A stretch of DNA of 64,000 nucleotides from Streptomyces sp. CB01201. Its GTDB lineage: Bacteria; Actinomycetota; Actinomycetes; Streptomycetales; Streptomycetaceae. The position numbers were made by a program, and so were the translations under genes. The stretch lies in contig NZ_NNBJ01000023.1 in the NCBI RefSeq assembly GCF_002803085.1, forward strand, positions 50,251-114,250, in the 5' to 3' direction. This document shows positions 58,397-64,000 of the stretch, piece by piece (positions within the stretch are counted from its first letter, which is position 1; every line of letters starts with the position of its first letter). The notes below the pieces were generated by a model, which was not told the origin of the DNA, made no database searches, and was given only the letters and a program-made list of their open reading frames with translations.

Positions 58397-59002
58397 CTAA
58401 GCGTCCGCCTCGTCGCCGAGCCACGCGAGCGCGGACTCCGTGATGCCGCGTTCCAGCTCGCTGCCCTGGGTCGCGAAGGTGCGCAGTACCGGGAACCCGC
58501 TCTTGTCGAGCAAGTAGGCCAGGGCCGCGTATGCGCGGGGGTACTTGCCCACCACCTCGGCGTCGACTTCGGTGACCCCGGCGGGAAAGGTGAACGTGGC
58601 GAAGTCGTACACGCTCTTCCGGTCCGTGATGCGCCAGACACCGGCACGGCGTTCGAGGCGGTCGATGAACCGGTTGTGGCCGTTGCAGCCCAGGCCGAGG
58701 CTGCTGTTCTCGACGACGATGACCGCGTTGGTCTCATTGACCGCGCGGGTGCCGTCGGCCGAGAACGTCACGGTGGGCGACGTGATGAGGTGCTTGCTGC
58801 GCAGGCCGGTGGAGGCCATCCGTGCGGACGCGTCCACGAAGTCCGAGGCCGCGCCCTCGAACCAGGTGATCTCGATCCGGGCGTCCGGGTGGAAGAGTTC
58901 CCGGAGGCGGTCCCAGCGACCCTGGTCCCGATGGACCCAGCCCGTCATGAGGTCGGCGATGTCCTGGCGGTCCTGAAGGGTGATCGGAATCGGCATGTTC
59001 AT
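58397..59002 (-). CDS. SnoaL-like / NTF2-fold protein
   Basis: The ATG at 59002 follows CGGAG and gives 201 residues. The protein is of the SnoaL_4 type: ITLQDRQDIADLMTGWVHRD, QGRWDRLRELFHPDARIEIT, WFEGAASDFVDASARM, and beta strands VNETNAVIVVENSSLGLG with GVWRITDRKSVYDFATFTFP. Such proteins are dehydratases or hydroxylase partners in aromatic degradation, or have no known activity. It lies divergent from a LysR gene across a perfect T-N11-A dyad. The arrangement repeats the unit at 13.6 kb. Confidence 0.85.
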   Translation of the reverse strand: MNMPIPITLQDRQDIADLMTGWVHRDQGRWDRLRELFHPDARIEITWFEGAASDFVDASARMASTGLRSKHLITSPTVTFSADGTRAVNETNAVIVVENSSLGLGCNGHNRFIDRLERRAGVWRITDRKSVYDFATFTFPAGVTEVDAEVVGKYPRAYAALAYLLDKSGFPVLRTFATQGSELERGITESALAWLGDEADA

Positions 59003-59035
59003 AGTCTCCGACCGCTCTACCGATCGTGCCAATGC

Positions 59036-59050
59036 ATAGATCTGATCTAT
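59036..59050. promoter_or_regulatory. LysR-type T-N11-A box ATAGAT-CTG-ATCTAT
   Basis: A perfect 6-3-6 inverted repeat with the canonical T-N11-A spacing lies 34 bases from the SnoaL-like start codon and 30 bases before the LysR start. It is almost certainly the binding site of the adjacent LysR protein. Confidence 0.8.
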
Positions 59051-59079
59051 CGTTCGCTGAAAACGATCGGAGCCTGTGC

Positions 59080-60003
59080 GTGGAACTTCGTCACCTGCGG
59101 TACTTCGTGGCCGTCGCCGAGGAATGCCACTTCGGCCGGGCGGCCGCCCGGCTGCACGTGACCCAGTCGACCCTGAGCACGCAGGTGAAGTCCCTTGAAC
59201 GAGAGATGGGCGGGCCGGTCTTCGTTCGCACCAGCCGCCGCGTCGAACTGACGGAGGCGGGGGAGCTGTTGCTCGTCGAGGCGCGAAGGACGCTCGCGCA
59301 GGCGGACCGAGCTCTGGAGGTCGCCCGGCAGTCGGTCAGGGGCGAGACCGGCTCGGTAAGGATCGGATTCGCCGGGATCGCCGTCCTGGAAGGACCCCTC
59401 TCCACGGACCTGCGCCGCTTCCACCTGGCGCACCCCCGGGTTGAGCTGCACGTGACCGAACTCCCGCCGACCGCGCAGGCGCAGGGGTTGCGTGACGGCA
59501 CGCTCGACATCGGATACAGCCCGAGCGACGGGATCGACGAGGGGGCGGACCTGGTGGTGAGGCGAGTGGCACAGACCACGCTGTCGATCGCCCTGCGCCA
59601 TGACCACCCACGGGCTTCCACCGCCGCCTTCACGCCCGCCGACCTGGAGGGCGAGCGCCTCATCGTGTACGCGGCGGACCAGCACGACGACAGCGTGCTC
59701 AATCGGTTCGGAGCGGCTCAGGCCGAGCACCGGGCGCGCGCCCATATGGTGACCTCGACCCTTGGCGCACTCACCCTCGCTTCGGCCGGCGTGGGCGTCG
59801 CAGTGATCCCGGCCGCCACGCAGCGCATCGATCTGCCGGAACTTGTCTACCGGCCCCTGCGCGGCATGGCGACCGAGGTGGATGTGGTGATGCTCAGTCG
59901 CAGAGGTGAACTCACCGGATCTGTAAGGGAGTTCGTAGCATGCCGGTCGCCGCGCGCGATCACCTCCTGCTCGCAGCATCAGCCCGGCCCGCGGACACGG
60001 TGA
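59080..60003 (+). CDS. LysR-family regulator
   Basis: The GTG at 59080 follows CGGAGC and opens VELRHLRYFVAVAEECHFGR, the classic LysR N-terminus; an ATG at 59032 is the alternative. HVTQSTLSTQVKSLEREMGG is the recognition helix. The effector domain starts at about residue 92 (VRIGFAGIAVLEGPLSTDLR). The 307-residue protein is divergent from the SnoaL-like gene and is followed by a dienelactone hydrolase gene that may be part of its regulon. Confidence 0.93.
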   Translation: MELRHLRYFVAVAEECHFGRAAARLHVTQSTLSTQVKSLEREMGGPVFVRTSRRVELTEAGELLLVEARRTLAQADRALEVARQSVRGETGSVRIGFAGIAVLEGPLSTDLRRFHLAHPRVELHVTELPPTAQAQGLRDGTLDIGYSPSDGIDEGADLVVRRVAQTTLSIALRHDHPRASTAAFTPADLEGERLIVYAADQHDDSVLNRFGAAQAEHRARAHMVTSTLGALTLASAGVGVAVIPAATQRIDLPELVYRPLRGMATEVDVVMLSRRGELTGSVREFVACRSPRAITSCSQHQPGPRTR

Positions 60004-60235
60004 CGGAGGCGGATGAGGGCAGGCATCTCGCTGACGCGATCCGCAGCATGCGTGGTGAGGCGCATCGAGCCTGGCCAACGCGTCGAGCCTGGCCAATGGG
60101 CAGGGGGCCGACCGGCGCCGTGCCCGCAAACACGCGCCCCATCTCGGGGACGCGCCGGGGGCGATGGATTAGCCAGTTCCGTTTGGTGAAAGGGTGGAGT
60201 ACGAAAGCCCATTTCGCTGAAGGAAGGATACGGAT

Positions 60236-61006
60236 ATGAAGGCCGTACGAGGCAGCGCTGTCGAGATCCCGACGCAGGATGGCATGGCCGACGCGTACTT
60301 CGTCCACCCCGAGGGCGACGGGCGCCACCCCGCGGTGCTGCTCTACCAGGACGCGTTCGGTCCGCGCCCGGCTCTGAACGCGATGGCCGACCGGCTGGCC
60401 GCCGAGGGCTACGCCGTGCTGGTTCCCCACGTCTTCTACCGCCATGGCCGTGCTCCGCTGGTCCCGCTCCCCGAGCACATCGACCACGACAACCGCGGTG
60501 CGCTGTTCGCCACACTGATGCCATTGATGCAGGGCCTGACGCCGGACCTGGTGGTCGCGGACGCACATGCCTACCTTGGCTGGCTTGCCGACTGCCCGCA
60601 GGCGGCCGACGGGCCGGTCGGCATCACCGGCTACTGCATGGGCGCCCGCCTCGGCCTGTACACCGCAGGCTCCTACCCGGACCGGGTGGCTGCGCTCGGC
60701 GGTTTCCACGGCGGCCGACTCGCGACGGACCAGCCCGACAGCCCCCACCTGGCGGTCGCCACGATGACGGCAGAGGCGTATTTCGGCCACGCCGACCAGG
60801 ACGGCTCGATGCCGCCCGAGCAGCAGGCTCTCTTGGAGAAGGCCCTCACCGAGGCCGGTATCACCCACCGCTGCGAGGTGTACGCCGGCGCCGGCCACGG
60901 CTACACCCAGTCCGACACCTCCGAATTCGACGCCGAGGCGACGGAACGCCACTGGGCCGCACTCCTGGACCTGTTCGCCCGAACCCTGCGAGTCGACGGC
61001 TCCTGA
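60236..61006 (+). CDS. Dienelactone hydrolase family protein
   Basis: A GAAGGAAGGA site precedes the ATG. The 256-residue protein has the DLH motifs: GRHPAVLLYQDAFGPRPALN, the nucleophile elbow GITGYCMGARLGLYTAGS with the catalytic cysteine, AYFGHADQDGSM with the aspartate, and GAGHGYTQSD with the histidine. DLH cleaves dienelactones in chloroaromatic degradation; many members act on other esters. It is 232 bp after the LysR gene on the same strand. A catabolic or detoxification role is likely. Confidence 0.92.
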   Translation: MKAVRGSAVEIPTQDGMADAYFVHPEGDGRHPAVLLYQDAFGPRPALNAMADRLAAEGYAVLVPHVFYRHGRAPLVPLPEHIDHDNRGALFATLMPLMQGLTPDLVVADAHAYLGWLADCPQAADGPVGITGYCMGARLGLYTAGSYPDRVAALGGFHGGRLATDQPDSPHLAVATMTAEAYFGHADQDGSMPPEQQALLEKALTEAGITHRCEVYAGAGHGYTQSDTSEFDAEATERHWAALLDLFARTLRVDGS

Positions 61007-61134
61007 TCGTCCCCCCGTCCCCCCATTCCAGAGAATCCGCCGTCGTCCACGAGCTCGCCGTACCGTGGCCTGCTTTGTCCTGGTGACGCCCGGCGTCTTG
61101 CCTCCGGTGATCTGAGAGGCTGGCCCCCTCCTCG

Positions 61135-61701
61135 TCAGAGGCGGCGGGCCCCAACAACCGCTGAGCTGACGGGTGTTGTGAGTATTTCAGTCGCGTCCAG
61201 GGACGGGTGCGTGAGGTAGAACGTACGAAGCTCGTCCACTTCGCCGTCAAATCGAGGCGGCCAGTGAGGCGATGGGGTGAAGTCGTCGAGGATGAGAAGA
61301 CCACCGGGAGCAAGCAGGTCGACAACCCTCTCGGGATCGTCTCGCTTGCCTCCGCCGTCGCAGAAGAAGACGTCGAAGGGGGCGTGCTGCTCAAGGAGCC
61401 GCCAGTCTCCGGCGAGGACGTGGACGCGGTCGTCGTCCGCGAAGAGGCCGGCCGCTCGACGGGCCAGCACCACGTCATGCTCTGCCGTTGTCAGGCGGGC
61501 CCGAGAGCCAAGTCCACTGTGCAACCAGGCTGTACCCACTCCCGAGCCGGTGCCGCTCTCCGCGATGATTCCGTGGGGTTTCGCGGCAGCGGCCAGCCTG
61601 AGCAACCGGCCCACCTCAGGGGTGCAACTCTTCGTGAAACCCGCTTCGGAGGCGGCACACTGCGCGGCCACCACGCGAGGCGGTACCGCTCGCCCTGTCA
61701 T
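61135..61701 (-). CDS. Small class I methyltransferase, O-methyltransferase-like
   Basis: The ATG at 61701 (MTGRAVPPRVVAAQCAASEA) follows AAGGGG and gives 188 residues. It has a SAM motif IIAESGTGSGVGTAWLHSGL, a strand-2 acid in TTAEHDVVLARRAAG, DDDRVHVLAGDWR and DVFFCDGGGKRDDPE. The pattern matches O-methyltransferase-like proteins of the catechol type but without the usual metal site, so its substrate is unclear. The gene stands alone. Confidence 0.85.
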   Translation of the reverse strand: MTGRAVPPRVVAAQCAASEAGFTKSCTPEVGRLLRLAAAAKPHGIIAESGTGSGVGTAWLHSGLGSRARLTTAEHDVVLARRAAGLFADDDRVHVLAGDWRLLEQHAPFDVFFCDGGGKRDDPERVVDLLAPGGLLILDDFTPSPHWPPRFDGEVDELRTFYLTHPSLDATEILTTPVSSAVVGARRL

Positions 61702-62144
61702 GACCGCGCCCCTTCGTCGTGGACATGAAGCTATCGGCCGGCATAGGCATCCGTACGGAACTCCGCCCGTTTGGGCTCGGCGAACGCGCCGATCCGAGCG
61801 CTGACGGTCTGACGGTCTGACGGTCGTGCGGGGTGTCGTCGCTGTCGAGGGGCGGATTGTTAACGCACGCGGGCTGTGGCTGGCCGTCAGGCGCTTCACC
61901 GCGGGGATGCGAGGTCCAGGACAGCAACACCGCACTCGATGCGGACCTCGACTTCATCGCAGCCGCACGCCTGGACGTCCCGCGATTCCTCGCCGAGGTG
62001 AAGCGGCTGAGGGCAGCACTGGCCCAAGGCGAATCGGAAAGCCGATTTCGGGCGAGCCCAGTCGGCGCAAACCTCAACCCATCACCGGCCCATTCGGGCC
62101 AGCACCTGGGGCAATACGGGAGAGCAGAGGTCAGGGATCAGGTA
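61702..62144. other. 443-bp region with a gene remnant and short repeats
   Basis: Between the methyltransferase start and the NYN/PIN-like gene stop. Three 8-bp tandem units CTGACGGT occur at 61801-61824. A fragment of a small protein lies at 61923-62045 (listed). No intact gene was found. Confidence 0.5.
61923..62045 (+). pseudogene. Fragment of a small Streptomyces protein
   Basis: The frame at 61923 reads SNTALDADLDFIAAARLDVP followed by RFLAEVKRLRAALAQGES. This matches the C-terminal signature (FIAxARxDVPxLLAEVxRLR) that I recall from small hypothetical proteins common in Streptomyces. The upstream part of the frame has no such homology and no good start, so this is probably a remnant left by deletion. 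Confidence 0.55.
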
Positions 62145-62498
62145 TCAGCCTGGTCGCACCGTGCGGGGGCCGACGTACTCGGCACCGTGCGCCCGGACTC
62201 GCTCGCGCAGCGCGCGATCGGCGGTGACGACCGTGCAGGGTCGGTCGGCGTAGGCGGCGGCGAGCTCCACGATCAGATCGTCGCCACTGCCGGGTGCGGA
62301 CTCGACACGCACCCCGGGCACGGACTCGATGCCCCGGGCCGCTCCTTCGACGACGAGAATCACCTCCTCGCCGGCGTCCCGCAGGGCAAGCCGGTCGCGC
62401 AGTCGCTCGGCGGCGCCCTTGCGGTCACGCCACCAGCCGTCGGGAACGGACCCGACGACGTTCGCGGCGTCGACGATCAGCACCGGGAGCCCACTCAT
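62145..62498 (-). CDS. NYN/PIN-like domain protein
   Basis: The ATG at 62498 follows GGGAAGG and gives 117 residues. It opens with MSGLPVLIVDAANVVGSVPD, a NYN/PIN-type strand with the acidic DAAN motif, then GWWRDRKGAAERLRDRLALR, VILVVEGAARG, and the second acidic cluster APGSGDDLIVELAAAYADRP followed by VVTADRALRERVRAHGAE. These four acids match the metal site of NYN/PIN nucleases. Streptomyces relatives are often annotated as pyrophosphohydrolases, but RNA cleavage is the more natural role for the fold. It is monocistronic. Confidence 0.8.
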   Translation of the reverse strand: MSGLPVLIVDAANVVGSVPDGWWRDRKGAAERLRDRLALRDAGEEVILVVEGAARGIESVPGVRVESAPGSGDDLIVELAAAYADRPCTVVTADRALRERVRAHGAEYVGPRTVRPG

Positions 62499-62859
62499 GA
62501 CCTTCCCCGGCCTACCTGAACCTGACATGGTGTCATGTGCTTGGCTCCTCTGCATCACGTGCCGCAAGTCTGTCACGTCCGCATCCGCCGTCGAGGTGGT
62601 TGGGCGGGCCTCGAAACGTCTGAGTCCCTGCGGGGGTGGATGCCCGGCCCCGCGGCCCGGTTTGCGGTGCCTCGACCTGGGATTGTGGAGGCCAAGATCA
62701 CGAATCCCCCAAGAGATACGAATTTTCTGGGTATCCTCTGGTGCGCCACGCCTGGGGGCGGTGCGCGACGGGGGATCGACGCACGGGTTGTGTAGCAAGT
62801 GCGGCGGTAGCCGCGTACATCGACATCAGCAGCAGACAGTACAAAGGGGTGGGGACCGT

Positions 62860-63705
62860 ATGTCCGAGAAGTCGCGCAAGCCTGCGCACCGTCTCTCGAA
62901 GAGAAGCCGTTACATCGGGTGGGGTGTGGCCGGTGTTGCTGTGGCGGCGACGGGTGGCCTGATCGCGCAGAGCGCGTCGGCGGCTCCGGCGTGGCCGGCG
63001 CAGAAGACGTTCACGGGTCTTGCCTTCGACACGTGTACCGCTCCTTCCGCTGCTGCGATGAAGGCGTGGAAGCCCGGTCCGTATGGGGCGGCGGCCGTGT
63101 ATGTCGGTGGGAAGAACCGTGGTTGTTCCCAGCCGAACCTGACGGCGCCGTGGGTGAAGACGGTGACTGCCCAGGGGTGGAAGCTGATTCCCCTGTATGT
63201 GGGTGCTCAGCCGTCCTGCCAGTCCGGGTCCAGCCCGGAGAAGATGACTGCCGCCAATGCCTCCTCGCTCGGTGCCGGCGACGGCGCGGACGCGGTGGCG
63301 AAGGCTTCCGCGCTCGGGATGAAGCAGGGCAGCGCGATCTATCTGGACATGGAGCCGTACGACATCAAGAACACGTCGTGCAACAACGCGGTCCTGGCCT
63401 ACGTCCGCGCGTTCACGAAGACGCTGCGCGCCAAGACGTATCGGGCCGGCTACTACGGCTTCAGCACGTCCAGTGCTCATGCTGTCGCCACCGCTGCGGA
63501 CCGGACCGATCTGCCGGGCAATCTCTGGTATGCGAAGTGGGACAACGTGAACACGACGACCAGTGACTGGCCTTGGGCGAGCAAGCTGTACACGGACCAC
63601 AGCCGTGGTCACCAGTTCATGGTGAACAGCAAGGAGTCCCGGGGCGGTTACACCATCACCGTCGACCGGGACGCCTGGGACGGGCCGGTCGCCATCGTCG
63701 GCTGA
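62860..63705 (+). CDS. Secreted DUF1906 (glycoside-hydrolase-like) protein
   Basis: The ATG at 62860 follows AAAGGGGTGGGG. The 281-residue product has a twin-arginine-like basic start (KRSRYIGWG) and a hydrophobic core with cleavage near SASAAPA (about residue 41). The mature part is a DUF1906 barrel (AQKTFTGLAFDTCTAPSAAA, MKAWKPGPYGAAAVYVGG, LIPLYVGAQPSCQ, GSAIYLDMEPYDIKNTSC, GNLWYAKWDNVNTT). It has the acidic residues (LDME) seen in related GH25-type folds, so wall or polysaccharide cleavage is possible. Rv2525c of M. tuberculosis belongs here. A hairpin terminator follows. Confidence 0.92.
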   Translation: MSEKSRKPAHRLSKRSRYIGWGVAGVAVAATGGLIAQSASAAPAWPAQKTFTGLAFDTCTAPSAAAMKAWKPGPYGAAAVYVGGKNRGCSQPNLTAPWVKTVTAQGWKLIPLYVGAQPSCQSGSSPEKMTAANASSLGAGDGADAVAKASALGMKQGSAIYLDMEPYDIKNTSCNNAVLAYVRAFTKTLRAKTYRAGYYGFSTSSAHAVATAADRTDLPGNLWYAKWDNVNTTTSDWPWASKLYTDHSRGHQFMVNSKESRGGYTITVDRDAWDGPVAIVG

Positions 63706-63722
63706 GCCGATCTCGAAGAGGA

Positions 63723-63759
63723 GGGGCGGGGCGGCGGAACACCTTCGCCGCCCCGCCCC
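63723..63759 (+). terminator. Strong hairpin after the DUF1906 gene
   Basis: GGGGCGGGGCGGCG pairs perfectly with CGCCGCCCCGCCCC (14 bp) around the loop GAACACCTT, 17 bases after the stop codon. Confidence 0.9.
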
Positions 63760-63883
63760 GGAGGCGCTCCACCGGAACCTCGGTGAGCCGGCGGTCGGCC
63801 CCCTGATGCGCCGCATGTTCCAACGCGCATTCTTGCCGGAGGGGCGAGATGCTTCCCGCTCCTTCAGGGCGGCTGCGGATTCC

Positions 63884-63912
63884 CGGCCCGGACGGCAAGA
63901 GCGTCCGGGCCG
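63884..63912. terminator. Second hairpin before the IS edge
   Basis: CGGCCCGGACG and CGTCCGGGCCG form an 11-bp stem around GCAAGAG. It lies 27 bases before the CTAG that borders the insertion sequence and could stop transcripts from either side. Confidence 0.75.
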
Positions 63913-63943
63913 AGTGACACACTCCGGTTCGACCGACCCCTAG

Positions 63944-64000
63944 GGGGTGTCCGGAAAGTCATGGGAGCCAGAGCCGCAGGCAGGCGAGGGTGACCATGGC
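63944..64000 (-). mobile_element. Edge of an IS element beside CTAG, cut by the window
   Basis: Immediately after the tetranucleotide CTAG (63940-63943) the sequence GGGGTGTCCGGAAAGTC has the look of an IS terminal repeat. A transposase C-terminus on the minus strand reads to it (ACLRLWLP, stop at 63959). The sequence resembles the 3' end of IS5-group transposase genes found in many Streptomyces genomes. CTAG as target duplication fits that group; only one end is visible, so neither the group nor intactness can be confirmed. Confidence 0.75.
63959..64000 (-). CDS. Transposase C-terminus (partial)
   Basis: Only the last 13 codons are in the window: AMVTLACLRLWLP then TGA. The stop lies 15 bases inside the IS end, as expected for IS5-group elements whose transposase gene nearly fills the element. 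The remainder, including the DDE catalytic residues, lies beyond the window, so I cannot tell whether it is intact. Confidence 0.75.
   Translation of the reverse strand, partial: AMVTLACLRLWLP

Overview
The window looks like a stretch of Streptomyces chromosome. GC content is very high, and coding regions show G or C at nearly every third position. The lineage is supported by a mycothione reductase, a LuxR-SARP regulator, small families I recall mainly from Streptomyces (DUF5990, DUF6243, DUF6585-like), a papain-inhibitor-like secreted protein and rare TTA codons, which would need the bldA tRNA. I see no rRNA, tRNA, CRISPR array or prophage. The right edge runs into an insertion sequence next to a CTAG tetranucleotide. 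All calls come from reading the sequence; no database search was run.

Layout. 1-7.2 kb: a truncated membrane metallophosphoesterase, small proteins of unknown function, a LuxR-SARP regulator overlapping a DUF6585-like gene, a divergent XRE-NACHT-membrane protein and a sigma-factor-like protein. 7.6-13.2 kb: a secreted papain-inhibitor/expansin-fold protein behind a LacI-type palindrome, a methyltransferase, a ferritin-like protein, a patatin/acyltransferase pair and an NlpC/P60 peptidoglycan hydrolase. 13.5-21.2 kb: a SnoaL-like/LysR divergent pair, an FAD monooxygenase, a RibD-C/DHFR-fold protein and a very large secreted protein resembling the Agd3 (CE18) exopolysaccharide deacetylases, with a TTA codon in its signal peptide.

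21.2-32.2 kb: gdhA, a TetR/MFS exporter pair with two operators, DUF6243, HIT (with a TTA codon) and CGNR zinc-finger genes, an epoxide hydrolase followed by four 16-bp repeats, an ankyrin/HEAT protein, an NADP-binding oxidoreductase, an inositol-monophosphatase-like protein and a LysR. 32.5-39.8 kb: fasciclin lipoprotein, peroxiredoxin, zinc alcohol dehydrogenase, GH15 enzyme, mycothione reductase, STAS and cupin proteins, giving a redox and stress flavour. 40-44 kb: a non-oxidative pentose-phosphate module in which transaldolase is fused to an extra helical domain and followed by transketolase.

44.3-64 kb: a second RibD-C protein, an XRE/SDR pair with a 10-bp repeat array, a methyltransferase, an aldo/keto reductase, a PucR regulator divergent from a FadR-type regulator that precedes a three-domain carboxylic acid reductase, a TetR with a 26-bp near-palindrome beside a gene of unknown function, a truncated TetR, a second SnoaL-like/LysR pair, a dienelactone hydrolase, a methyltransferase, a gene remnant, a NYN/PIN-like protein, a secreted DUF1906 protein and the IS edge. 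Many small regulator/enzyme pairs transcribe divergently around short dyads, which suggests many independently switched detoxification or catabolic units rather than one large biosynthetic cluster.
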